From positions 1 to 43,871 of the forward strand of contig NZ_JAMGBF010000053.1 in NCBI RefSeq assembly GCF_023516615.1: 43,871 nt of DNA, given 5' to 3'. Positions 31,246-38,859 of the stretch are shown here, in pieces. Source of the stretch: Streptomyces panaciradicis. Lineage in GTDB: Bacteria; Actinomycetota; Actinomycetes; Streptomycetales; Streptomycetaceae. A program made the translations under genes and the position numbers. The number at the start of each line of letters is the position of its first letter. Position 1 is the stretch's first letter. The notes beneath the pieces are model-generated. The model had not been told where the DNA came from. It did not search any database and was given only the letters and a program-made list of their open reading frames with translations.

Positions 31246-31898
31246 CTGACTACGACGTGCTGCGCGTCTTCTGTGCGGCCAACGGTGGCTACGGCAACGA
31301 GCTCGGTGTCGTGCGGGAGGGCTCGGTGATGGCCGAGCGGGCGGAGCGGCAGGTGTTCGCCGGGAAGCTGGGGTTCAGCGAGACCGTCTTCGTCGACGAC
31401 CCCGAGCGCGGTGCGATCGACATCTACACACCGACCCTGCGGCTGCCCTTCGCCGGTCACCCCTGTGTCGGCGTGGCCTGGCTGCTCGACGTGGAGGAGC
31501 TCGTGACGCCGGCCGGGGTGGTCGGGGCCCGCCAGGACGGGGAGTTCAGCTGGATCGAGGCGCGGGCGGAGTGGGCACCGCCGCGCACGCTGCGCCAGTA
31601 CGCCACGGCCGCCGAGGTCGACGCGCTGCCCGTGCCGCCCAAGGGCGAGTGGGTCTACGCCTGGGCCTGGGAGGACGAGGCCGCCGGACGGGTGCGGGCC
31701 CGGGCCTTCCCCGGCCGGGACGACGGCATCGACGAGGACGAGGCGACCGGCGCGGCGGCGCTGCTGCTGACCGACCGGCTGGGGCGGGCGCTCAACATCA
31801 CCCAGGGCGCCGGGTCGCAGATCCTCACCGCCCCGCAGCCGTACGGATGGGTGGAGATCGGCGGGCGCGTGGTCCTGGAGCGCCAGCCGGAGCGCTGA
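31242..31898 (+). CDS. PhzF-family isomerase-like protein (short form)
   Basis: A 218-aa protein of the PhzF/diaminopimelate-epimerase fold, whose members are isomerases such as phenazine PhzF, though most are uncharacterised. Seen: LRVFCAANGGYGNELGVV (in place of the usual GNP motif), FSETVFV with the conserved Glu, LPFAGHPCVGVAWLL, and the second-half signature DEDEATGAAALLL. Typical PhzF proteins have about 260-300 residues, so this one is short, mainly in the segment between the two lobes. The GTG start overlaps the upstream stop codon. No phenazine genes are nearby. It converges on the heme oxygenase gene with a 12-nt gap. Confidence 0.85.
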   Translation: MTDYDVLRVFCAANGGYGNELGVVREGSVMAERAERQVFAGKLGFSETVFVDDPERGAIDIYTPTLRLPFAGHPCVGVAWLLDVEELVTPAGVVGARQDGEFSWIEARAEWAPPRTLRQYATAAEVDALPVPPKGEWVYAWAWEDEAAGRVRARAFPGRDDGIDEDEATGAAALLLTDRLGRALNITQGAGSQILTAPQPYGWVEIGGRVVLERQPER

Positions 31899-31910
31899 GG
31901 GCCGCCCTGG

Positions 31911-32558
31911 TCAGGCGCTGAGCGGGAACTCCTCGCCCAGCGCCCCGAGGACGGCCGTGTTGAGTGCGAACGCCCGCCTGCACTCCGCCACGATCCGCTG
32001 CCGCTCCAGCTCGTCCGCCCGGACGCCGTCGAGCAGTCGCCGGTAACTGCGTTTGAAGGCCGACGGGTTGGCGATCCGCTCGAACACGTAGAAGCGGACC
32101 CCGTCGCCCTTCCTCGCGAACCCCCACGTCCGCTCGGCCCGGTCCCGGATGATCTGACCGCCGGAGAGGTCGCCCAGGTAGCGCGTGTAGTGGTGGGCGA
32201 CGTAGCCGGCCGGCCAGTCCTCGGCGCACTCCCGCACCCGTGCCGCGTACGCCCGCGTCGCCGGCAGCGCGGACAGCCCCGCCCGCCAGCCGGGGCCCCG
32301 CAGATGCGCCAGGTCCCGCTCCAGGGCGGGCAGGCGGAACAGCTCGGGGCGGATGAAGGGACCGGCCACCGGGTCCGCCGCCAGCCGCCCGGCCCCGGAC
32401 TCCAACGCCTCGTAGACGAACCACAGTTGCTCGGTGTAGCGCGCGTACGCCGCCACGCCGAGCCGTCCGCCCAGCAGGTCGCTCAGGAACGTCGAGGTCT
32501 CCGCCTCCGTGTGCTGCGCGTGGGAGGCGGTGCGGATGACGGCGGAGAAGGAGTCCAT
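31911..32558 (-). CDS. Biliverdin-producing heme oxygenase
   Basis: A 215-aa helical enzyme, the length of HmuO of Corynebacterium. The proximal heme ligand is His in SHAQHTEAE (about 13-18). The distal helix has YVAHHYTRYLGDLSGGQIIRD with the Gly-rich kink, and FYVF near 172 is typical. It cleaves heme to biliverdin, CO and ferrous iron. The ATG lies 7 nt after the stop of the methionine aminopeptidase gene without a clear ribosome site, so it probably depends on that transcript and on coupled translation. No heme importer is next to it; the efe iron operon lies about 1.8 kb away on the same strand. Confidence 0.93.
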   Translation of the reverse strand: MDSFSAVIRTASHAQHTEAETSTFLSDLLGGRLGVAAYARYTEQLWFVYEALESGAGRLAADPVAGPFIRPELFRLPALERDLAHLRGPGWRAGLSALPATRAYAARVRECAEDWPAGYVAHHYTRYLGDLSGGQIIRDRAERTWGFARKGDGVRFYVFERIANPSAFKRSYRRLLDGVRADELERQRIVAECRRAFALNTAVLGALGEEFPLSA

Positions 32559-32565
32559 GGGGTCG

Positions 32566-33423
32566 TCAGGGCAGGGTGAGGATCTCCGCGCCCGTCTCCG
32601 TCACCACCAGCGTGTGCTCGAACTGGGCCGTGCGCTTGCGGTCCTTGGTGACGACCGTCCAGCCGTCGTCCCACATGTCGTACTCGTGCGTGCCGAGCGT
32701 CAGCATCGGCTCGATGGTGAAGGTCATCCCGGGCTGCATGACCGTCGTCGCGTGCGGGCTGTCGTAGTGCGGGATGATCAGGCCGCTGTGGAACGAGGAG
32801 TTGATGCCGTGGCCGGTGAAGTCGCGGACCACGCCGTAGCCGAAGCGCTTGGCGTACGACTCGATGACCCGGCCGATGATGTTGATCTGGCGGCCCGGCT
32901 TGACCGCCTTGATCGCGCGGTTCAGGGACTCGCGGGTGCGCTCCACGAGCAGACGGCTCTCCTCGCCGACGTCCCCGACCAGGTACGTGGCGTTGTTGTC
33001 GCCGTGTACCCCACCGATGTACGCCGTCACGTCGAGGTTGACGATGTCGCCGTCGCGCAGCACCGTCGAGTCCGGGATGCCGTGGCAGATCACCTCGTTG
33101 ACGCTGGTGCACAGGGACTTGGGGAAGCCGCGGTAGCCGAGCGTCGAGGGGTAGGCGCCGTGGTCGCACATGTACGCGTGCGCCACCTTGTCCAGTTCGT
33201 CGGTGGTCACCCCCGGCGCGATCAGCTTCGCGGCCTCCTCCATCGCCCGCGCGGCGATCCGGCCGGCGATCCGCATCGCCTCGATCGTCTCGGGCGTCTG
33301 CACCTCCGGCCCGGTGTACGGCGACGGCGCGGGCTTGCCGACGTACTCGGGGCGGCGGATGTTTCCGGGGACGGAACGGGTGGGGGAGAGCTCCCCTGGT
33401 ACGAGCAGCGACTGGCCAGACAT
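32566..33423 (-). CDS. map: Type I methionine aminopeptidase
   Basis: A 285-aa metallopeptidase that removes the initiator Met from nascent proteins. The pita-bread fold ligands are all present: two Asp in DIVNLDVTAYIGGVHGDNNATY, His in FTGHGINSSFH, Glu in FTIEPML and Glu in AQFEHTLVV; the His in NEVICHGIPD is the substrate-contact residue. A 40-residue N-terminal extension before the catalytic core is usual for actinobacterial paralogues. The ATG at 33423 follows TAGACT by 7 nt, so the mRNA is likely leaderless; an in-frame start 30 codons upstream is excluded by that promoter. Streptomycetes usually have more than one map gene (family knowledge). Heme oxygenase follows. Confidence 0.94.
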   Translation of the reverse strand: MSGQSLLVPGELSPTRSVPGNIRRPEYVGKPAPSPYTGPEVQTPETIEAMRIAGRIAARAMEEAAKLIAPGVTTDELDKVAHAYMCDHGAYPSTLGYRGFPKSLCTSVNEVICHGIPDSTVLRDGDIVNLDVTAYIGGVHGDNNATYLVGDVGEESRLLVERTRESLNRAIKAVKPGRQINIIGRVIESYAKRFGYGVVRDFTGHGINSSFHSGLIIPHYDSPHATTVMQPGMTFTIEPMLTLGTHEYDMWDDGWTVVTKDRKRTAQFEHTLVVTETGAEILTLP

Positions 33424-33430
33424 GCCAGCG

Positions 33431-33436
33431 AGTCTA
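33431..33436 (-). promoter_or_regulatory. -10 box of leaderless map gene
   Basis: TAGACT on the minus strand, 7 nt before the ATG at 33423, in the divergent gap with the 76-aa gene. Confidence 0.55.
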
Positions 33437-33481
33437 ACGAGCCGGGACGGGGGAACATGTGGGAGGCGAGAGGAGCAGGTC

Positions 33482-33712
33482 ATGGCGTTGTTCAAGAAGC
33501 GTACGGTGGGCAAGCCGGGCGAGTGGTTCTACTGCCTGGAGCACAAGAAGGTCGAGGAGGGACCCGAATGCCCCGCCAAGGACCGGTTCGGGCCGTACGC
33601 CTCCCGGCAGGAGGCCCAGCACGCGATGGAGACCGCCCGCGAACGCAATCTCCAGTGGGAGAACGACCCCAAGTGGCACGACGCCCCGGCGGGGAGCGCG
33701 GAGGAGGACTGA
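33482..33712 (+). CDS. Small conserved-looking hypothetical protein (76 aa)
   Basis: A 76-aa soluble acidic protein: MALFKKRTVGKPGEWFYCLEH, then GPECPAKDRFGPYASRQEAQHAMETARERN, WENDPKW and an acidic tail. The FGPY-x5-EAQHAM segment is reminiscent of SPOR-like repeats, where an aromatic strand is followed by an Ala-rich helix; this is only a resemblance. The two Cys residues could bind metal or form a disulfide. The ATG has an AGGAG site 7 nt upstream. It is divergent from map and its stop abuts the stop of the convergent MFS gene. Confidence 0.78.
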   Translation: MALFKKRTVGKPGEWFYCLEHKKVEEGPECPAKDRFGPYASRQEAQHAMETARERNLQWENDPKWHDAPAGSAEED

Positions 33713-35026
33713 TCAGGCCTGCGCCTGAGCCGGTGCGGCTGCCGTGCGGTGGTCACGCAGCCGCACCGCGTGCTCGTTCGTACGGACGTCGTACGTCATC
33801 AGCTTCGGCAGGCACAGGGCGAGCAGCCCCACGGCGCCCGCGCACAGCAGGCCGCCCGACCACACCGACGCCCGTACGCCCCACCAGGCGGCGAAGGAGC
33901 CTGAGCGGACCTGTCCGACGGTCGGGCCGACCGAGTACGACAGCAGCTCGATCCCGGCGAGCCGGCCGCGCAGCTCGTCCGGGATCGTCTGGTTCCACAT
34001 GGCGCCCCGGAAGATCCCGCTGACCATGTCGCAGCCGCCGGCCACGGTCAGGAACAGCAGGACGAGCCACACGTTGCCGACGACGCCCGCGCCCGCGATC
34101 GCCAGGCCCCACAGCGCCGCCGCCAGCACGACCATCCGGCCGTGCCGGTGCACGCGCGAGGTCCAGCCGCTGGTCAGGCTGACCAGCATGGACCCGAGGG
34201 GGAGGGTGGCGTACATCAGGCCGAGCGACCAGTTCGCGTGCAGTTCGTCCGCGAGGAACGGCAGGACGGCCAGCGGCATCGCCAGGAACATCGCCGCGAG
34301 GTCCACGGCGTAGGTGCCCAGCAGCTCCTTGCGGCTCCAGGCGTACCGGGCGCCCTCCGCTATCGCCCGCAGCGACGGCTTCGCGGCCTCGTGCGAGGCG
34401 GGCGAGGCGGCGATGGGGACCATCAGCGCCACCGACACGACGAACGTCATCAGGTCCGCGCCGTACGCCCAGCCCAGGCCCGCGTAGGCGACCACCACGC
34501 CCGCCAGTGCCGGGCCCGCCACCCCGCCGACCGTCCAGCGCAGCGAGTTCAGCGCGGTCGCGGCGGGCATGTGCTCGTGGGCCACGATCCGGGGCCACAG
34601 CGAGTCGGTCGCCGGGCGCTGGACCGATACCAGCGCCGAGGACAGGGCGGCCACGACGTACAGCGGCCAGACGGCGGGCGACGGCAGCAGGGCGTTGAGC
34701 AGCAGCACGGCCGACAGCAGGCCCTGACCGACCTCCGTGCGGATGATCAGTTTCCGCTTGTCCAGGGCGTCGGCCAGCGCGCCGCCGTACAGCCCGAACA
34801 CCAGCAGCGGCAGCAGTTCCACCGCCCCGATCGCGCCCACCGCCGCCGCGGAACCGGTCAGCTCCTTGAGCTGCACCGGCAGCGCGACGAACGTCAGGAA
34901 GCTCCCGAAGTTCGAGATCAGGCCCGACACCCACAGCCGCCGGAAGTCGGCGGAGGCCCGCCAGGGGGCGAGGTCGGGGAGGATCGCGCGCAGGCGGGAG
35001 GGGGGCGCGGAGGCGTCGTCGGTCAC
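33713..35026 (-). CDS. MFS transporter (EntS-like, MFS_3)
   Basis: A 437-aa 12-helix MFS protein of the group that includes the enterobactin exporter EntS: RRLWVSGLISNFGSFLTFVALPVQLKELTGSAAAVGA at the start, the motif A equivalent YGGALADALDKRKLIIRTE, and RPATDSLWPRIVAHEHMPAATALNSL in the middle loop. It may export a siderophore or another small molecule. The nearby iron genes make this attractive, but no siderophore synthesis gene is in the window. The GTG at 35026 is the only start before the first helix; its ribosome site is weak. Confidence 0.9.
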   Translation of the reverse strand: MTDDASAPPSRLRAILPDLAPWRASADFRRLWVSGLISNFGSFLTFVALPVQLKELTGSAAAVGAIGAVELLPLLVFGLYGGALADALDKRKLIIRTEVGQGLLSAVLLLNALLPSPAVWPLYVVAALSSALVSVQRPATDSLWPRIVAHEHMPAATALNSLRWTVGGVAGPALAGVVVAYAGLGWAYGADLMTFVVSVALMVPIAASPASHEAAKPSLRAIAEGARYAWSRKELLGTYAVDLAAMFLAMPLAVLPFLADELHANWSLGLMYATLPLGSMLVSLTSGWTSRVHRHGRMVVLAAALWGLAIAGAGVVGNVWLVLLFLTVAGGCDMVSGIFRGAMWNQTIPDELRGRLAGIELLSYSVGPTVGQVRSGSFAAWWGVRASVWSGGLLCAGAVGLLALCLPKLMTYDVRTNEHAVRLRDHRTAAAPAQAQA

Positions 35027-35103
35027 GTCGGCTCATGGTGGGCGCGCGAACGGCGCCGGGCAAACGGTTTTCGCACCGGGCCATCGGCGCCCCGGCTTAC
35101 CGG

Positions 35104-35143
35104 TGCACCGGGCCTACCACCGCTGCACCGGGCCTACCAGCGT
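35104..35143. repeat. Tandem 20-bp duplication at the end of the SIS-like gene
   Basis: TGCACCGGGCCTACCACCGC (35104-35123) is followed at once by TGCACCGGGCCTACCAGCGT (35124-35143), two mismatches in 20. Each copy holds CTA, that is a minus-strand TAG stop, so the gene's stop region has been duplicated. Confidence 0.85.
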
Positions 35144-35757
35144 GCCGGGGGCTCGGTCAGTGTCTCCGCCAGTCTCGACAGGCGGTCCCGGAAGCGGCGG
35201 CCGCTCCGGGGGACCGGTACCGCGTTCTCCCCGGCCGCCGCGCTGACCAGGTGCTGCACGGTGTCCAGGTCGAGCTCGGAGCCGTCCGGCACGGCCAGCG
35301 ACTCGTGCGCCATCGACGTCAGGTCCCCCTCGCCGGGGCCCAGCGCCAGCACCGTCGCCCCGGCCCGCCGCGCGTCGTGCACGCGCTCCAGCAGGGGCGC
35401 GGCCGGCTCTGCCGGACACCCGGTCCCCGCCGGCCAGGGCGACACCACCAGCAGCGTCTCGCCCCGCCGCGCCGCCGCCAACCTGCCCAGTCCGACGGCC
35501 AGATGCGCCGGGTCCGAGGCGCGCGCGTCGTGCCGGACGAGGGTCGGCGCCAGCTCCGGGGTCCCCGACCACGCGGCCTCGTCGACGAGGTGGGCCGCCA
35601 GATGCCACGGCTCGTAGGCGGGCGTGCCCACCAGCAGCAGCCCGCCCCCGTGCGACACCACCGACCCGCGCAGCGCCCCCGCGAACCGGCGCGTGGCCCC
35701 CAACCACTCGGTCCCGGCGAGCACTTCGCGCAACAAGGCGACCCGTACGGCGTCCAT
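35134..35757 (-). CDS. Hypothetical protein with SIS-like sequence pattern
   Basis: A 207-aa soluble protein I cannot name. GGGLLLVGTPAYEPWHLAAHLVDEAAW, then ETLLVVSPWPAG, and LLERVHDARRAGATVLALGPGEGDLTSMAHESLAVP follow the alpha/beta rhythm of sugar isomerase (SIS) domains, where a Gly-rich loop, a second strand and an R-x-x-GA-x-V-L-A-L segment recur. The match is by pattern, not signature, so treat it as a suggestion. The ATG at 35757 lacks a strong ribosome site; CAGGAT lies 8 nt upstream. It is divergent from the sialidase gene (79-bp gap), which makes a shared sugar-related regulon possible. Confidence 0.75.
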   Translation of the reverse strand: MDAVRVALLREVLAGTEWLGATRRFAGALRGSVVSHGGGLLLVGTPAYEPWHLAAHLVDEAAWSGTPELAPTLVRHDARASDPAHLAVGLGRLAAARRGETLLVVSPWPAGTGCPAEPAAPLLERVHDARRAGATVLALGPGEGDLTSMAHESLAVPDGSELDLDTVQHLVSAAAGENAVPVPRSGRRFRDRLSRLAETLTEPPARW

Positions 35758-35798
35758 GTGTCCGCATCCTGCACCAACCGGCCACTCGTGACCCGCCG

Positions 35799-35809
35799 TT
35801 CACCGTGAA
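35799..35809. promoter_or_regulatory. Palindrome TTCACCGTGAA between SIS-like and sialidase genes
   Basis: A perfect 11-bp palindrome with one central base lies in the 79-bp divergent gap, just upstream of the sialidase -10 box at 35825. It may be a common operator. Confidence 0.4.
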
Positions 35810-35824
35810 TTCGCCCGCTCTGGG

Positions 35825-35830
35825 GACAGT
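35825..35830 (+). promoter_or_regulatory. -10 box of leaderless sialidase gene
   Basis: GACAGT, 6 nt before the ATG at 35837; no ribosome site is present. Confidence 0.45.
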
Positions 35831-35836
35831 GCCCGG

Positions 35837-36910
35837 ATGACCGAAGCCTCCGTCCCGTTCCGCGCCGGCCGCGAGGGATACGCCAGTTACCGCATCCCCG
35901 CGGTGGTCGCCACCCCCGCCGGCACCCTGCTCGCCTTCTGCGAGGGCCGGGTGACCTCCGCGAGCGACCACGGCCGCATCGACATCGTGCTCAAGAGCTC
36001 GGCGGACGGCGGCCGCACCTGGAGCCCGCTCAGAGTGTCCGCGGCCAACGGCACCGGCCTCGCCGGCAACCCCGCCCCGGTGGTCCTCGACACCGGCCGC
36101 GTCCTCCTCGTCCACGTCCGCGCCGCCGCCACGGCCACCGAGGAACTCATCCGGCTGGGCAAGGTGAAGGACGCCGACGGCCGCCGCGTGTGGGTGCAGC
36201 ACAGCGACGACGACGGCGACACCTGGTCGGAGCCGGCCGAGATCACCGCGTCGGTGAAGCGGCCGGACTGGCGCTGGTACGCCACCACCCCCGGCCACGC
36301 CCTCCAACTGAGCACCGGCCGCGTCGTCGTCCCCGCCAACCACAGCCTCCCGCCCACCGGCACCGACCTCGGCACCGAGGCGAAGTACAACGGCGGCCAC
36401 TGCCTGCTCAGCGACGACCGCGGGGAGACCTGGTCGATCGGCTACGTCGACGACAACACCGACGGCTACATCAACGTCAACGAGACCACCGCCGCCGAAC
36501 TCCCCGACGGCAGCGTCTACTTCAACACCCGCAACGACTCCCCGTCCCCCGGCAACCGCGCCGACGCCCGCTCCGAGGACGGCGGTGAGACCCTGCGGAC
36601 CCCCTTCCGCCCGCAGGCCGGCCTGACCGGCCCGGTGTGCGAGGGCAGCCTGCTCCAGCTCCGCGACCCGGACGTGCTGCTCTTCTCCGGCCCCGCCCAC
36701 CCCGACGCGCGCGCCCTGATGACCGTCCGCGCCTCCGTGAACGACGGCACCACCTGGCGGCCGGTGTACACCATGGACGGCCTGCCCGCCGCCTACTCCG
36801 ACCTCGTCCGGATCGACGACTCGACCGTCGGGATCCTCTACGAGACGGGGGACTTCGGCGCCTACGAGCGGATCGTCCTGCGGCGGCTGCCGGTGACGCG
36901 GCTCACCTGA
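35837..36910 (+). CDS. Sialidase / exo-alpha-sialidase-like protein, no signal peptide
   Basis: A 357-aa six-bladed beta-propeller of glycoside hydrolase family 33 type. It has the N-terminal YRIP motif (18-21) with the first catalytic-triad Arg, and four Asp-box repeats: SSADGGRTW (about 54), HSDDDGDTW (about 121), LSDDRGETW (about 191) and a degenerate ASVNDGTTW (about 298). The general acid Asp is probably in TSASDHGRID. FNTRND and YSDL with later Arg/Tyr residues fit the active site. There is no signal peptide, so it would act in the cytosol unless exported unusually. The ATG follows GACAGT by 6 nt, consistent with a leaderless mRNA. Confidence 0.88.
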   Translation: MTEASVPFRAGREGYASYRIPAVVATPAGTLLAFCEGRVTSASDHGRIDIVLKSSADGGRTWSPLRVSAANGTGLAGNPAPVVLDTGRVLLVHVRAAATATEELIRLGKVKDADGRRVWVQHSDDDGDTWSEPAEITASVKRPDWRWYATTPGHALQLSTGRVVVPANHSLPPTGTDLGTEAKYNGGHCLLSDDRGETWSIGYVDDNTDGYINVNETTAAELPDGSVYFNTRNDSPSPGNRADARSEDGGETLRTPFRPQAGLTGPVCEGSLLQLRDPDVLLFSGPAHPDARALMTVRASVNDGTTWRPVYTMDGLPAAYSDLVRIDDSTVGILYETGDFGAYERIVLRRLPVTRLT

Positions 36911-36935
36911 CCCGCGGGGCCGCCCGGGACGGACG

Positions 36936-36941
36936 TAAGGT
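36936..36941 (+). promoter_or_regulatory. -10 box of leaderless F420 reductase gene
   Basis: TAAGGT, 6 nt before the ATG at 36948, within the 37-bp gap after the sialidase gene. Confidence 0.55.
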
Positions 36942-36947
36942 CGGCCC

Positions 36948-37664
36948 ATGACCTCTAGCGACAGTGCTGCACAGACCCCGGCCAAGGCCCCCGCGAAGGA
37001 CCCCTGGGACCTCCCCGACGTCTCCGGGCTCGTCGTCGGCGTCCTCGGCGGGACCGGGCCGCAGGGCAAGGGCCTGGCCTACCGGCTGGCCAGGGCCGGC
37101 CAGAAGGTGATCATCGGTTCGCGCGCCGCCGAGCGTGCGCAGGCCGCCGCCGAGGAGATCGGGCACGGCGTCGAGGGCGCGGACAACGCTGAGTGCGCGC
37201 GGCGCAGCGACCTCGTGATCGTCGCCGTGCCGTGGGAGGGACACGGCAAGACCCTGGAGTCCCTGCGCGCGGAACTGGCCGGCAAGCTGGTCGTCGACTG
37301 CGTGAACCCGCTCGGCTTCGACAAGAAGGGCGCCTACGCCATCAAGCCGGAGGAGGGCAGCGCCGCCGAGCAGGCCGCCGCCCTGCTGCCGGACTCCCGC
37401 GTCACCGCCGCCTTCCACCACCTGTCGGCCGTCCTGCTGCAGGACCCCGCGATCGAGGAGATCGACACCGACGTGATGGTGCTGGGGGAGGAGCGGGCGG
37501 ACGTGGAGGCCGTCCAGGCGCTCGCCGGCCGCATCCCGGGCATGCGCGGCATCTTCGCGGGCCGGCTGCGCAACGCCCACCAGGTGGAGTCGCTGGTGGC
37601 GAACCTGATCTCGGTGAACCGCCGCTACAAGGCGCACGCCGGGCTCCGCGTCACGGACGTCTAG
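36948..37664 (+). CDS. npdG: NADPH-dependent F420 reductase (NpdG-like)
   Basis: A 238-aa Rossmann-fold enzyme passing hydride between NADPH and the deazaflavin cofactor F420. Seen: VGVLGGTGPQGKGLAYRLARAG (about 30-51) with the NADPH loop, IIGSRAAERA (phosphate-binding Ser-Arg), IVAVPWEGH, KLVVDCVNPLGF, the family-typical VTAAFHHLSAVLL, and the C-terminal GRIPGMRGIFAGRLRNAHQVESL with NRRYKAHAGLRV. The N-terminal 25 residues are a Lys/Pro/Ala extension. It supplies reduced F420 for redox enzymes, some in antibiotic pathways. A perfect hairpin lies just after the stop. Confidence 0.93.
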   Translation: MTSSDSAAQTPAKAPAKDPWDLPDVSGLVVGVLGGTGPQGKGLAYRLARAGQKVIIGSRAAERAQAAAEEIGHGVEGADNAECARRSDLVIVAVPWEGHGKTLESLRAELAGKLVVDCVNPLGFDKKGAYAIKPEEGSAAEQAAALLPDSRVTAAFHHLSAVLLQDPAIEEIDTDVMVLGEERADVEAVQALAGRIPGMRGIFAGRLRNAHQVESLVANLISVNRRYKAHAGLRVTDV

Positions 37665-37670
37665 GCCGAT

Positions 37671-37702
37671 GGGGGACACTGGTCGCCGTAGCAGTGTCCC
37701 CC
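37671..37702 (+). terminator. 11-bp perfect stem-loop before the 59-aa gene
   Basis: GGGGGACACTG (37671-37681) pairs perfectly with CAGTGTCCCCC (37692-37702) around a 10-nt loop. It starts 7 nt after the npdG stop and ends 1 nt before the AAGGAG ribosome site of the next gene. It may terminate npdG transcription or control translation of the small gene. Confidence 0.75.
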
Positions 37703-37718
37703 GAAGGAGCCGACCGAA

Positions 37719-37898
37719 ATGCCCCGCCTTGGTGTCTACGCCCTGATCGTCTTCGTGCTCGCCGTGGCCGCGGCCGTCGTCTCCTTCGCACAGGGCAGCT
37801 GGCTGGGGGTCGTGTGGGTGCTGCTGGCGGGCCTGTCCAGCAACATGTGCTGGTACTACCTCAAGCGGGGCCGGGCGGCTCAGTCCCAGAAGCGGTAG
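37719..37898 (+). CDS. Small membrane protein (59 aa)
   Basis: A 59-aa protein with two hydrophobic segments: YALIVFVLAVAAAVVSFA (about 7-24) and WLGVVWVLLAGLSSNMCWYYL (about 28-48), then a basic tail KRGRAAQSQKR that should stay in the cytosol. The ATG is preceded by GAAGGAGCCGACCGAA, a good ribosome site. Codon third positions are strongly G/C as in real genes here. Its end overlaps the convergent site-2 protease gene by 19 bp. Function unknown; it may partner a membrane complex. Confidence 0.75.
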   Translation: MPRLGVYALIVFVLAVAAAVVSFAQGSWLGVVWVLLAGLSSNMCWYYLKRGRAAQSQKR

Positions 37899-38650
37899 AG
37901 GGAGTACCCGTACGAGGTGTCGTTGTCGGGGACCCCGAGGCCCCGCAGGATCGCGTCGATCACGTCGAAGAACTCCCGGTTGACCGCCGGCACCCACAGC
38001 AGCGCGAACACGAACAGCAGACCGAACGGCGCGAACGGCTCCACCTGCCGCTTCACCTGGTACGACAGCCAGGGCTCGATCACCCCGTAGCCGTCCAGGC
38101 CCGGCACCGGCAGGAAGTTCAGCAGCGCCGCCGTCACCTGGAGCAGGGCCAGGAAGGCCAGCGCGTACCGGAACTGCGCCGGCACGCCGTCCAGGGCGTG
38201 CAGCCAGAACGGGGCGGTGCACACGGCGGCGAACACGACGTTGGTCAGCGGGCCCGCGGCCGAGATCAGACTGTGCCGCCAGCGGCCCCGGATGCGCTGG
38301 CGCTCGATGAACACCGCACCGCCGGGCAGCCCGATCCCGCCCATGATCACGAACACCACCGGCAGCACGATGCTGAGCAGGGCGTGCGTGTACTTCATGG
38401 GGTTGAGCGTCAGATAGCCCTTGCTGCCGACCGTGATGTCGCCGCTGTGCAGGGCGGTGCGCGCGTGCGCGTACTCGTGCAGGCACAGCGACACCACCCA
38501 CGCCGCCGTCACGAACAGGAACACCGCCACGCCCGGCTGCTCGGCGAACCCCGACCAGGTGGCCCAGCCGGTCACCGCCGTCACGGCCAGGATGCCGACG
38601 AAGACAGGACTGACCCGCCGGTCGCTGTGGCGGGTGGTCGCGGTGGTCAT
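37880..38650 (-). CDS. Site-2 protease family membrane metallopeptidase (M50)
   Basis: A 256-aa polytopic membrane protein with about six helices. It has the zinc motif HEYAH (58-62) in helix 2 and the third-ligand motif LPVPGLDGYG with Asp186. Site-2 proteases cut within membranes, often on anti-sigma factors or other regulators; the compact bacterial form lacks a PDZ domain, as here. The substrate is unknown. The ATG at 38650 has a GGGAGCCTC ribosome site. No anti-sigma gene is nearby. It is divergent from the second AfsR-like gene. Confidence 0.92.
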   Translation of the reverse strand: MTTATTRHSDRRVSPVFVGILAVTAVTGWATWSGFAEQPGVAVFLFVTAAWVVSLCLHEYAHARTALHSGDITVGSKGYLTLNPMKYTHALLSIVLPVVFVIMGGIGLPGGAVFIERQRIRGRWRHSLISAAGPLTNVVFAAVCTAPFWLHALDGVPAQFRYALAFLALLQVTAALLNFLPVPGLDGYGVIEPWLSYQVKRQVEPFAPFGLLFVFALLWVPAVNREFFDVIDAILRGLGVPDNDTSYGYSLYRFWD

Positions 38651-38822
38651 GAGGCTCCCTGGACTGGACGATCACGGGGTGGGACTGCCCGACGGTACCG
38701 GGCACACCGGGAAAACGTCTCGCGGTGCGCCTTCGGTTCCGGGAAGGCTGGGGCACGCGGCCCCGGCTCGTGTCCGGCGGGTCCGGCGGCCGCGTCCCAC
38801 GCCACCCCTCGCCCCGAACCCC

Positions 38823-38852
38823 GTGACCCCCGCCGATCCGACCGGAGACAAT
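38823..38852 (+). promoter_or_regulatory. Promoter of the second AfsR-like gene
   Basis: GTGACC (38823-38828), an 18-bp spacer and GACAAT (38847-38852). The -10 box contains the ATG at 38851, which therefore cannot be the start in this transcript; the GTG at 38860 lies 7 nt downstream and fits a leaderless mRNA. Confidence 0.6.
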
Positions 38853-38859
38853 GGACCCC

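Noticed and set aside
33713..35026. EntS-like MFS as part of a siderophore cluster
   Set aside because: No siderophore synthetase, NRPS or IucA/C-type gene is in the window, so substrate assignment would be speculation.
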